Source: an uncultured Lachnospiraceae bacterium
GTDB lineage: Bacteria; Bacillota; Clostridia; Lachnospirales; Lachnospiraceae
Assembly (NCBI GenBank): GCA_947177465.1
Contig: CAMWUP010000050.1
Coordinates: 1 to 10,385 of the forward strand
DNA: 10,385 bases
Direction of reading: 5' to 3'
The position numbers and the translations under genes were made by a program. Positions 1 to 6,393 of this stretch are shown one piece after another; within the stretch, counting starts at the first letter, position 1, and the number at the start of each line of letters is the position of its first letter. The notes beneath the pieces are model-generated. The model was given only the letters and a program-made list of their open reading frames with translations, was not told where the DNA came from and made no database searches.

Positions 1-1123
1 GACAATATGAAAGCAAAACTGCTTACTTATGAAACTCCTTTAGCGGAAGTGAGGGATTCACTTTGACTTAGCTTCCAAGGAGAAGCGGATAGAGGAGCTT
101 GAGAGAGAGATGGAGGCGCCCAATTTTTGGGACAATCCCGAGCGCTCCAACAAGCTGATGAAGGAACTGAAAAATATGAAGGACACCTGCCAGACTTATC
201 ATGAGCTGGAGACCCGCTATGAGGATATCCAGACCTTGATTGAGATGGGCTACGAGGAAAACGACGCATCCCTGATACCGGAGATACAGGAGGAGCTTAC
301 GCTCTTTACGGATACCTTTGAGGAGATACGCATTGGGACCTTGCTGGCGGGTGAGTATGACAAAAACAACGCGATTCTGAAATTGAACGCAGGAGCGGGA
401 GGCACGGAGAGCTGCGACTGGTGCGGTATGCTTTACCGTATGTATACCCGCTGGGCAGAGCGTAAGGGCTTTGCCATAGAAGTGCTTGATTATCTGGACG
501 GGGACGAGGCAGGCATCAAGTCTGTGACCTTCCAGATAAACGGGATAAACGCTTACGGTTATTTAAAATCGGAGAAGGGCGTGCACAGACTGGTTCGTAT
601 TTCCCCCTTTAATGCGCAGGGAAAGCGGCAGACTTCTTTTGTGTCATTGGATGTTATGCCGGATATCGATGAAGATTTGGATGTAGAAATTAACGAAGAG
701 GATTTGCGGATTGATACTTACCGAAGCAGCGGCGCCGGCGGGCAGCACATCAACAAGACCTCCTCGGCAATCCGTATCACACATATCCCCACGGGAACGG
801 TGGTACAATGCCAGAACGAGCGAAGCCAGTTCCAGAACAAGGACAAGGCGATGCAGATGCTGAAAGCAAAGCTGTTTTTGTTAAAGCAGGAGGCAAATGC
901 GGAGAAGCTCTCTGATATCAGAGGTGAAGTGAAGGAAATTGGCTGGGGTAATCAGATACGTTCTTATGTATTACAGCCTTATACCATGGTAAAAGACCAC
1001 CGGACCGGTGTGGAAAGCGGCAATGCCGACGCTGTGCTGGACGGTGCGCTGGACAGCTTTATAAACGGATATTTAAAATGGCTTAGCATGGGTGCTAAGC
1101 CGGTAGCGGGAGCAGAGGAGTAA
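1..1123 (+). CDS. prfB: Peptide chain release factor 2, 5' end outside window, read through a programmed +1 frameshift
   Basis: Class I release factor that recognises UGA and UAA stop codons on the ribosome and triggers peptide release. The reading frame is in two parts: frame zero from base 1 through CTT 61-63, then, after skipping T64, from GAC 65 to TAA 1121-1123. The join reads EVRDSL-DLASKEKRIEELE, the usual RF2 N-terminal sequence. The stop-recognition motif SPF is at 602-610 and the catalytic GGQ at 737-745, with the normal SSGAGGQHINKT context. An ATG lies at 7-9 and would give 371 residues, close to the family length, but the preceding in-frame Asp-Asn suggests an N-terminus of the type V-E-L-D-N, so the true start is probably just left of the window. 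A hairpin overlapping the stop codon may end transcription. The identification is very secure. Confidence 0.97.
49..67 (+). promoter_or_regulatory. RF2 autoregulatory +1 frameshift site
   Basis: The codons read GTG AGG GAT TCA CTT TGA C. The CTT-TGA-C heptamer is the standard slippery site of prfB, and the upstream AGGGA at 52-56 is the internal Shine-Dalgarno-like stimulator. When RF2 is scarce the UGA at 64-66 is read slowly and ribosomes slip +1 to make RF2; when it is plentiful they terminate. The mechanism is established for the family; the sequence elements are seen directly here. Confidence 0.93.
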
Positions 1124-1140
1124 TTACCTCTGCTCTTGTT
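1110..1140 (+). terminator. Hairpin across the prfB stop codon, likely prfB terminator
   Basis: GAGCAGAGG at 1110-1118 pairs perfectly with CCTCTGCTC at 1127-1135 (9 bp), with an 8-nt loop that contains the prfB stop codon and the stop codon of the opposing DUF975 gene. A short T-rich stretch (TTGTTT) follows on the plus strand, so it fits termination of prfB. There is no comparable T-tract on the minus strand. The tail is weak, so confidence is moderate. Confidence 0.5.
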
Positions 1141-1831
1141 TCATTATGTCAAAATAAAAAGCAGCGTAGGTCATCTGCATATAGGGGATGACCCACAGTA
1201 GTCCGATAAGAGAAACCGCGCCCAAAAGGAGCAGGGGAAGAAAACTGAGTTCAATGTAGAAGAGCCTGCCCTTATGCCCTTTCATAATGCGAAAGCTTGC
1301 CTGCAGTATCGCTTCCGCCGGTTTGTCCGGAAAATCCAGCATAAGGAAATAACACTGGGACAGACACAGCGAAAGGGGCACATAAAGCAGCAGGGCAGCC
1401 GCGAGGCAGGGGAGCATCATAAATAAGAAACGCTTATCTCCGCTCATAAGATATATCCGGTATGGCACAGAGTAAGAAAGTGTGAGGATAAGACTCAGCA
1501 CATTCATCACCAGAGAAATCTTAAGCGCCTTTTCCAGATGATTAAAAAAACCATAAAAAATGTCGCTCAGGGAGGCAGTATTGCCGGTGGCGAATTTTAG
1601 GTAAACCAAAGCCGTTCCTACATTGAATACGCCCATAAAAACGGAAACGAGAAAAGCAATCGCGACGGACAGGATATAGCCGGCGGTGCTTGCAGATAAG
1701 GGAATAAATCTGTCCAGTACGGAGGAAATCAGTTCCGTAATAATCAAAATACCAATCAGCAGCCCATAGTGTCCTGTCAGATACCCCTTGGCTTTATCCT
1801 TAAGCTGCGCGCTGGATGCATACATATTCAT
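1124..1831 (-). CDS. DUF975-family integral membrane protein
   Basis: A 235-residue protein with about five to six hydrophobic segments, roughly at residues 22-42, 50-78, 102-125, 135-165 and 192-222. The C-terminal part, with LDFPDKPAEAIL, SFRIMKGHKGRLF and IGLLWVIPYMQMTYAAFYFD, is typical of DUF975 membrane proteins common in Firmicutes; their function is not known. The start ATG AAT ATG is preceded by AAGGAG with a 7-nt gap. It is the last gene of a three-gene minus-strand operon, 11 bp after the HExxH gene. Its stop codon directly abuts that of convergent prfB. Possible roles such as helping export or processing of partner proteins would be pure inference. Confidence 0.85.
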   Translation of the reverse strand: MNMYASSAQLKDKAKGYLTGHYGLLIGILIITELISSVLDRFIPLSASTAGYILSVAIAFLVSVFMGVFNVGTALVYLKFATGNTASLSDIFYGFFNHLEKALKISLVMNVLSLILTLSYSVPYRIYLMSGDKRFLFMMLPCLAAALLLYVPLSLCLSQCYFLMLDFPDKPAEAILQASFRIMKGHKGRLFYIELSFLPLLLLGAVSLIGLLWVIPYMQMTYAAFYFDIMKQEQR

Positions 1832-1842
1832 AAGTAAACTCC

Positions 1843-2310
1843 TTAAACGGCAGCATCAAAATGCAGACCTTCGTATTTGGCTCTGTCGGCGCTTTTCAGT
1901 TCCTGCTGATATGGATTGTCTTCATTATAATATTTTATCTGTGTGTTTGTGGTGCCGCCTGAAACATAGGTACGTCCGCACTCAGGGCATACGCTTGTAT
2001 GCAGGGTGACGGAAGCGTTTAAAACCTTGCCGTTTTTGGTAGCAGCGTCCGTAAACGCATTTGTCACATGCTCCTGCTCGTGGGAGCGGACAACGGATGC
2101 AGCGGCGGTGGCAGAAATATGGGCGGCGGATTTGAAGGAAACCATTTCGTCCGAACCATCCTGATATTTGCGGTTTTTACAGGTCTGACATTCGCCCTCA
2201 TTTCCCGGCTGTCCCTTTTTAGCCTCCTCAGGCATACCCGCAAGCTGCGGCTTCGTGTCAAGGGGAGAAGCATAACCGGCTTGTGTGTAATTTCCAATCG
2301 ATAGACTCAT
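1843..2310 (-). CDS. SprA-related putative zinc metallopeptidase (HExxH)
   Basis: A 155-residue protein without a signal peptide. It has an HEQEH motif at residues 77-81, matching HExxH zinc-metallopeptidase centres, preceded by a CQTCKNRKYQDGSDE segment (C41, C44) and followed by a second pair in CPECGRTYVSGG (C108, C111). This layout, with VSFKSAAHIS before the helix carrying HEQEH, is what I recognise from SprA-related proteins found widely in bacteria; no function is established as far as I know. The four cysteines could form a structural zinc site. The residues up to about 38 are Gly/Pro-rich and probably disordered. The ribosome site AGGAGGG lies 5 nt before ATG. It is the middle gene between two membrane-protein genes, so a membrane-linked role is possible but only inferred. 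Confidence 0.72.
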   Translation of the reverse strand: MSLSIGNYTQAGYASPLDTKPQLAGMPEEAKKGQPGNEGECQTCKNRKYQDGSDEMVSFKSAAHISATAAASVVRSHEQEHVTNAFTDAATKNGKVLNASVTLHTSVCPECGRTYVSGGTTNTQIKYYNEDNPYQQELKSADRAKYEGLHFDAAV

Positions 2311-2347
2311 AAAATCCCTCCTGTTACAAGATTTGTTATTGTTAAAA

Positions 2348-2833
2348 TTATTCTATTCCGAAAAGCCGTCCGATGCTGTCACTGGCATCTTTGCCATAGG
2401 TCTGCTCTATCTTGTCAAGATAATTCTGCATATATTCGTTAAAATCATAGCCGTAACTGCTTTCGAACAGCAGATTGATAGAATCCCTGTTCTCAGGATT
2501 TATAGCCTGAATGAAAAAGATAGCACTTGTAATTAAAATAAAACCACTGATAATCATGCTTGTCAGCGAGGTGGAGAGACCGATTAGAGCCTGCGTTGCC
2601 ATCCGGCTGCCCCGTCGCCTGGAGAGAATGACAAATAAAATGGAAAGCGCTCCGATGGGCAGCGCCAAATATATGGTGATAAGAGAGCAAAGTGAGATAA
2701 TACCTAAAATCATAGCGGCGGTGGCAAAAGCATTTTTCTGCTCAGAGCGGCAAGGCTGATAGTAATAACCTCCCTGCGGCTGTTGCCAGCCTTCCGGCGG
2801 ATACCCCCCATTTTGTCCATTTCTGCTGTCCAT
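2348..2833 (-). CDS. Small membrane protein with Gly/Pro/Tyr-rich N-terminus, DUF4190-like
   Basis: A 161-residue protein. Residues 7-27 are rich in Gly, Pro, Gln and Tyr (GGYPPEGWQQPQGGYYYQP), followed by hydrophobic segments at about 36-70 (probably two helices) and 84-110, and a polar C-terminal tail of about 50 residues that ends FGIE. The pattern of low-complexity leader plus GIISL-type helices resembles DUF4190-like proteins, but I cannot assign a family firmly. I chose the ATG at 2833 (MDSRNGQ) because GGGAG lies 7 nt upstream; an in-frame ATG at 2881 lies at the predicted transcription start and has no ribosome site. It is the first gene of the operon that continues into the HExxH and DUF975 genes, 37 bp apart from the next. 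Confidence 0.65.
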   Translation of the reverse strand: MDSRNGQNGGYPPEGWQQPQGGYYYQPCRSEQKNAFATAAMILGIISLCSLITIYLALPIGALSILFVILSRRRGSRMATQALIGLSTSLTSMIISGFILITSAIFFIQAINPENRDSINLLFESSYGYDFNEYMQNYLDKIEQTYGKDASDSIGRLFGIE

Positions 2834-2882
2834 ATTGATAACTCCCTCGTACAAAGCGTTTATAAAATTCTTTTTCAACATA

Positions 2883-2911
2883 AGTGTAACACTTCTTGCA
2901 GCATTTTACAA
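2883..2911 (-). promoter_or_regulatory. Promoter of the three-gene minus-strand operon
   Basis: On the minus strand TTGTAA (2906-2911) and TACACT (2883-2888) are separated by 17 bp, a fair sigma-A match. It predicts transcription starting near 2876, about 43 bases before the chosen start codon of the first gene. Confidence 0.5.
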
Positions 2912-2994
2912 ATTAAACTTTATAAAATTGCTTACGAGGCACTTCGGCTTAAGGCACTATCTGGAAGCCATGAGGGCCACACAGTAATTTTTCA

Positions 2995-3023
2995 TTGAAA
3001 GCGCGGTGATTTTTCGGTATAAT
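2995..3023 (+). promoter_or_regulatory. Promoter of tex
   Basis: TTGAAA (2995-3000) and TATAAT (3018-3023) are separated by exactly 17 bp, a near-consensus sigma-A promoter. The predicted transcript starts near 3030 and has a leader of about 60 nt. The ribosome site GGGAGG (3075-3080) lies 10 nt before the ATG at 3091. Confidence 0.85.
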
Positions 3024-3090
3024 GGCAATAGTGTCTGGGCGTTATATCGTTTCCAGAGAAAGAGGGGGCACCCCGGGAGGATAAATCACC

Positions 3091-5487
3091 ATGGATATTA
3101 TGAAAAAAATTACGGAAGAGCTTAAAGTGCAGAAGTGGCAGGTGGAGGCGGCAGTCAAGCTGATTGACGAGGGCAACACGATTCCCTTTATATCCCGCTA
3201 CAGAAAGGAAGCGACAGGCTCTCTTGACGACGAGCAGCTTCGCAATCTGCATGAGAGGCTTACCTACCTTCGCAATCTAGAAGAAAAGAAAGAACAGGTG
3301 CTTCACAGCATAGAGGAGCAGGGACAGCTTACTGATGAGTTGAAAGAAAAAATTCAGGCAGCAGAAACGCTGGTAGTGGTGGAGGATTTGTACCGTCCCT
3401 ACCGTCCAAAGAGAAAGACCCGCGCCAGCGTTGCAAAGGAAAAAGGGCTGGGCGGTCTTGCGGAATATATCTTAAAGCAGGAAGCGGCAGCGCCCCTATC
3501 GGAGGAAGCAGGAAAATATATTTCCAACGAGACGGTTCCTGAGGAAAAACGCGTAAATAGTGCGGAAGAGGCGCTGCAGGGCGCAAAGGATATTATAGCG
3601 GAGAGTATCTCCGACGAGGCGGAGCATCGTCTCTACATCCGCAACGCCACCATGGAGGAGGGCAGCATCACTTCCACGGCAAAGGACGAAAAGGCGGAGA
3701 GCGTCTATGAGATGTACTACAATTTTGAGGAGCCTGTAAAGAAAATCGCAGGACACAGGATTCTTGCCCTGAACCGCGGGGAAAATGAGAAGGTATTGAA
3801 CGTTAAGGTCAATGCACCGTCGGAGCGTATCATCCGGTATTTGGAGAAAAAGATAATTACAAGTGACAATGCATATACGACGCCTGTTTTGCAGGAGGTG
3901 GTACAGGATGCCTATGACCGTTTAATAGCGCCTGCGATTGAAAGAGAAGTCCGCAATGAACTGACGGAACGTGCGGAGGATGGCGCGATTACTGTGTTTG
4001 GTAAAAACCTGGAGCAGCTTCTTATGCAGCCGCCGATTGCAGGCAGGGTAGTACTTGGCTGGGACCCGGCGTTCAGGACAGGCTGTAAGCTTGCCGTTGT
4101 GGATGCAACGGGCAAAGTGCTTGACACGAAGGTGGTGTATCCGACCGCGCCGCAAAACAAAGTGACGGAAGCAAAAGCAGAGGTTAAAAAGCTGATTAAA
4201 AAGTACGGCGTTTCCCTGATTTCTGTGGGAAACGGCACGGCTTCCAGAGAGTCCGAGCAGGTTATTGTGGAAATGATAAAGGAGCTTGATATGCCGGTGC
4301 AGTACGTCATTGTAAATGAAGCGGGCGCCTCCGTATATTCGGCAAGCAAGCTGGCAACGGAGGAGTTTCCCAATTTTGACGTAGGACAGAGAAGCGCTGC
4401 TTCCATTGCGAGGCGGCTGCAGGATCCTCTTGCAGAGCTTGTAAAAATAGACCCGAAATCCATCGGCGTCGGGCAGTATCAGCACGATATGAACCAAAAG
4501 AAGCTGGGAGAAACCTTGGGCGGCGTGGTGGAGGACTGTGTGAACAAGGTAGGCGTCGATTTGAATACTGCATCCGTATCCCTGCTTGAATATATTTCGG
4601 GCATCAGCAAGACGATTGCCAAAAATATTGTGGATTACAGAGAGAAAAACGGGCGCTTTACCAACCGGCAGCAGCTTCTTAAGGTTGCGAAGCTGGGACC
4701 TAAGGCGTTTGAGCAGTGCGCCGGTTTTTTGCGGATACAGGATGGAGAAAACCCGTTAGACGCTACCAGCGTCCATCCCGAATCCTACGAGGCGGCAATG
4801 AAGCTCCTTGACAAGCTTGGAATGTCCATGGAGGACGTGAAACAGGCGCAGAAGAAGGCGGCAGCAGAGAAGCCCTCCGGCAGAAGCGCTCAGGGCGCGG
4901 CTTCCAAAGCGGATAACAAAAAAGCGGCCGGCGGCAGGAACGGAAATACAAAAAAGACTATTCAGGTAAGAAATACGGGCACGGCAATGGGAAGAGCGCT
5001 TGCGCAGGCGATGGGCGGCATTGTATTAGAAGATAATGGTGTGAAAAAGGAAAACGCTTCTGCAAAACAAGAGGCAGCAGGCAGCATTGAAAAGAGAATC
5101 GGCGACAAGAAAAAGCTGGCGCTGGAGCTTGGCATAGGAGAAATCACCCTGACGGATATCATGAAAGAGCTGGAAAAGCCGGCGAGAGACCCACGCGAAA
5201 GCATGCCCGCGCCCATTCTGCGGAGCGATGTGCTTGACATGAAGGACTTAAAGCCCGGTATGGTTTTAAAAGGCACGGTCCGCAACGTGATAGATTTCGG
5301 TGTGTTTGTGGATATCGGCGTCCATCAGGATGGACTGGTGCACATTTCCCAGATTACGGATAAATTTATCAAGCATCCACTGGAGGCTGTCGGCATCGGC
5401 GATATTGTAGAAGTGCAGGTGCTTGCCGTGGATGTGGCGAAGAAGAGAATCGGACTTACCATGAAGATTGGCAAGGAAGCGAAATAG
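3091..5487 (+). CDS. tex: Tex, RNA-binding transcription accessory protein with S1 domain
   Basis: A 798-residue cytoplasmic nucleic-acid-binding protein of the Tex/YhgF family, linked in other bacteria to transcription and RNA metabolism. Visible parts in order are the helical N-terminal region (from about residue 1, with NTIPFISRYRKEATGSLDDEQLR), the YqgF/RNase H-like domain starting near the Gly-Trp-Asp-Pro of residues 323-326, helix-hairpin-helix motifs around 485-560 (LEYISGISKTIAKNIVDYRE and GPKAFEQCAGFLRI), and a C-terminal S1 domain from about 722 (GMVLKGTVRNVIDFGVFVDIG). Between the HhH part and the S1 part there is an extra Ala/Lys/Gly-rich stretch at about 590-680, which makes the protein longer than many Tex proteins. 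It has its own near-consensus promoter. Its last 32 bp overlap the convergent toxN gene. Confidence 0.96.
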   Translation: MDIMKKITEELKVQKWQVEAAVKLIDEGNTIPFISRYRKEATGSLDDEQLRNLHERLTYLRNLEEKKEQVLHSIEEQGQLTDELKEKIQAAETLVVVEDLYRPYRPKRKTRASVAKEKGLGGLAEYILKQEAAAPLSEEAGKYISNETVPEEKRVNSAEEALQGAKDIIAESISDEAEHRLYIRNATMEEGSITSTAKDEKAESVYEMYYNFEEPVKKIAGHRILALNRGENEKVLNVKVNAPSERIIRYLEKKIITSDNAYTTPVLQEVVQDAYDRLIAPAIEREVRNELTERAEDGAITVFGKNLEQLLMQPPIAGRVVLGWDPAFRTGCKLAVVDATGKVLDTKVVYPTAPQNKVTEAKAEVKKLIKKYGVSLISVGNGTASRESEQVIVEMIKELDMPVQYVIVNEAGASVYSASKLATEEFPNFDVGQRSAASIARRLQDPLAELVKIDPKSIGVGQYQHDMNQKKLGETLGGVVEDCVNKVGVDLNTASVSLLEYISGISKTIAKNIVDYREKNGRFTNRQQLLKVAKLGPKAFEQCAGFLRIQDGENPLDATSVHPESYEAAMKLLDKLGMSMEDVKQAQKKAAAEKPSGRSAQGAASKADNKKAAGGRNGNTKKTIQVRNTGTAMGRALAQAMGGIVLEDNGVKKENASAKQEAAGSIEKRIGDKKKLALELGIGEITLTDIMKELEKPARDPRESMPAPILRSDVLDMKDLKPGMVLKGTVRNVIDFGVFVDIGVHQDGLVHISQITDKFIKHPLEAVGIGDIVEVQVLAVDVAKKRIGLTMKIGKEAK

Positions 5488-5998
5488 GAAGATTGTGGAT
5501 TTGACAATAAGATAAATACTGTGCTTCATCAACAGGGAAATTGCAGCAACGGGCGGTCAGCTCCTTTCTGCCGTTTCCCTGTTTGATAATATGGTAAAGC
5601 TTTCCAGCGTGTGTGACAATGGTATTCTTGTGAGAATTGCACCAGGATAACTGATTGGCTAAAAGATTTTTGTAGGCAACCTCTGGCTGAGCGTCGGAGG
5701 GAAATATTTTGATTGTAACCTTTAGCAGACAGGCATTATGCACCGGTATCATATTATTAAAATTGATGGCGCCCCATGTGCCGCCGTTTATTTTCAAAAA
5801 ATCCACTTGATTTTTCATGCGAAGATGCTTTGGTTTGGGAGAAGTCAGTGGGGCATAATAATGATAGGCATTTAGAGAGAAAACGATGCCGACAAATGGA
5901 CGAATGGATTTATCCTGCATGGTATAAGGGACACGGGGATCGGCGTTTCTTAAAAAATCGCAGTAATCTGCGTTGATGCGGTAAAAAGAAAATCCCAA
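5456..5998 (-). CDS. toxN: ToxN/AbiQ-family endoribonuclease, toxin of a type III TA system (5' end displaced by an insertion)
   Basis: Type III toxins are RNases held inactive by a repeat-derived RNA antitoxin and often act in phage defence. The open frame from TTG 5998 gives 180 residues, against about 170 for the family. Family hallmarks are FYRINADYCDFLR near the N-terminus, RPFVGIVF (33-40), YYAPLTSPKPKH (47-58), MKNQVDFLKI, WGAINFNNMIPV, YKNLLANQLSWCN and the late RCCNF. The TSPK at 52-55 fits the active-site Thr/Ser/Lys described for ToxN. The TTG has no good ribosome site and lies at the edge of a 348-bp insertion; the original start was probably ATG 6355, giving MNFSFYRIN. The last residues are encoded antisense to the tex 3' end. 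It is either expressed at a low level from TTG or silenced; that cannot be decided from sequence. Confidence 0.88.
   Translation of the reverse strand: MGFSFYRINADYCDFLRNADPRVPYTMQDKSIRPFVGIVFSLNAYHYYAPLTSPKPKHLRMKNQVDFLKINGGTWGAINFNNMIPVHNACLLKVTIKIFPSDAQPEVAYKNLLANQLSWCNSHKNTIVTHAGKLYHIIKQGNGRKELTARCCNFPVDEAQYLSYCQIHNLPISLPCQSSW
5531..5583 (+). terminator. Candidate tex terminator inside the opposing toxin gene
   Basis: AACAGGGAAA (5531-5540) and TTTCCCTGTT (5574-5583) form a perfect 10-bp stem. A further 4-bp stem (GCAG 5543-5546 with CTGC 5568-5571) can form inside it. The downstream stretch is only modestly T-rich (TTTGATAATAT). It lies 44 bp after the tex stop and entirely within the 3' part of toxN. 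Confidence 0.42.
5984..5992. repeat. 9-bp target-site duplication, copy next to toxN body
   Basis: AAAAGAAAA, identical to 6341-6349. On the toxin strand it encodes Phe-Ser-Phe (TTT TCT TTT). The two copies exactly flank the inverted-ended element. The run is A-rich, so chance identity alone would be weak evidence, but it is placed precisely at the element edges. Confidence 0.75.
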
Positions 5999-6011
5999 TT
6001 CGTTTTTGTGT
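5993..6011 (+). repeat. Left terminal inverted repeat of the MITE-like element
   Basis: Matches the complement of 6321-6339 at 17 of 19 positions; the two mismatches are adjacent, at 6003-6004. It includes the TTG (5998-5996 on the minus strand) that now starts the open toxin frame. Confidence 0.75.
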
Positions 6012-6038
6012 TTCCAGTGTATAAAATACCATTGTCAA

Positions 6039-6266
6039 CTAGACTTCCCTTTTCGCTACAAGGTAGAACGAACTGGCAAGAACAGACCCAATGGCTAAAG
6101 ATATGACGCTTTTTAGAAAAATCATGTGGCGTATGCTTTCTTTAAAATAGGTCACCGCATCAGCAGCCAGTTTGATCCTCAACCCAGGAACTAAATAACA
6201 AAGTCCTACGTATGAAACGATAAAAACCACTATGAATATTGCAACAGATACCATAATTCTTTTCAT
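6039..6266 (-). CDS. Small two-helix membrane protein carried by the inserted element
   Basis: A 75-residue protein of unknown function. Residues 3-28 form a strongly hydrophobic first segment (VSVAIFIVVFIVSYVGLCYLV) and residues 48-70 a second (MIFLKSVISLAIGSVLASSFYLVA), joined by a polar loop of about 20 residues with Arg, Lys and Asp. It ends AKREV. The ribosome site AAGGAGG is close to perfect, 7 nt before ATG, which strongly supports a real gene. It sits entirely within the element that split toxN, 40 bp before the TTG of the toxin and in the same direction. No clear promoter of its own is visible, so it may ride on read-through from the antitoxin promoter. I do not recognise its family; a holin-like or other membrane-active role would be speculation. 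Confidence 0.72.
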   Translation of the reverse strand: MKRIMVSVAIFIVVFIVSYVGLCYLVPGLRIKLAADAVTYFKESIRHMIFLKSVISLAIGSVLASSFYLVAKREV

Positions 6267-6299
6267 GCTAGGCCCTCCTTAAAGCTGGATTTGTCATAT

Positions 6300-6313
6300 T
6301 GAATAATTATTCA
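6300..6313. repeat. 14-nt perfect palindrome upstream of the small membrane gene
   Basis: TGAATAATTATTCA is fully self-complementary. It lies 34 bp upstream of the small gene's start codon and inside the element; it could be a regulator site or chance in AT-rich DNA. Confidence 0.45.
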
Positions 6314-6320
6314 TCCGAAC

Positions 6321-6339
6321 ACACAAAGCCGAATTGGGA
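6321..6339 (-). repeat. Right terminal inverted repeat of the MITE-like element
   Basis: Partner of 5993-6011. In the minus-strand transcript this copy comes first and can pair with the later copy over the toxin's TTG. Confidence 0.75.
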
Positions 6340-6340
6340 C

Positions 6341-6349
6341 AAAAGAAAA
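6341..6349. repeat. 9-bp target-site duplication, copy next to displaced toxN start
   Basis: AAAAGAAAA, identical to 5984-5992; on the toxin strand it is codons 3-5 (Phe-Ser-Phe) following ATG AAC. Confidence 0.75.
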
Positions 6350-6393
6350 GTTCATAATCAGAATACTCCTTGTAAAGAAAAATTAGAAGTGAT

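Larger units (their letters stand above)
5993..6340 (-). mobile_element. 348-bp MITE-like element inserted in toxN, carrying a small membrane-protein gene
   Basis: The ends are imperfect inverted repeats, 5993-6011 (TCCCAATTCGTTTTTGTGT) and 6321-6339 (its complement with two mismatches, 17 of 19 matching). The flanks are 9-bp direct repeats AAAAGAAAA. Excision of the element with one repeat copy rejoins the toxin frame without any change of phase: ATG AAC TTT TCT TTT then TAC CGC ATC. No transposase is encoded, so if mobile it would need one supplied in trans. Elements with 8-9-bp duplications occur in several IS families, and I cannot name the parent. It contains one gene at 6039-6266 and a 14-nt palindrome at 6300-6313. 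Confidence 0.75.
6311..6371 (-). pseudogene. toxN: Displaced 5' end of toxN (ribosome site and first five codons)
   Basis: On the minus strand AAGGAG (6366-6371) is followed after 10 nt by ATG at 6355-6353, then AAC TTT TCT TTT, where the element begins. Read on into the element, the frame stops at TGA 6313-6311 after 14 codons. Joined to the toxin body at the duplicate TTTTCTTTT it gives MNFSFYRINADYC, a proper family N-terminus, and numbering then places TSPK at 52-55. The start codon sits 38 bp after the antitoxin terminator, where type III toxins normally begin. Confidence 0.72.

Noticed and set aside
2064..2304. Open frames on both strands overlapping the HExxH gene
   Set aside because: They are Arg/Pro- or Arg/Leu-rich shadows; the HExxH frame has the ribosome site and the motifs.
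3912..4497. Long minus-strand open frames (183 and 191 codons) inside tex
   Set aside because: They lie opposite strong Tex domains, have no ribosome site or recognisable motifs, and are shadows of the coding strand.
6004..6032. ATG at 6032-6030 on the minus strand as the toxin start
   Set aside because: It is out of frame with the toxin by one base and has no well-placed ribosome site.
5993..6340. Inverted ends interpreted only as an RNA regulatory hairpin rather than a mobile element
   Set aside because: The exact 9-bp flanking duplication and the in-frame restoration of the toxin start are not explained by a hairpin alone.
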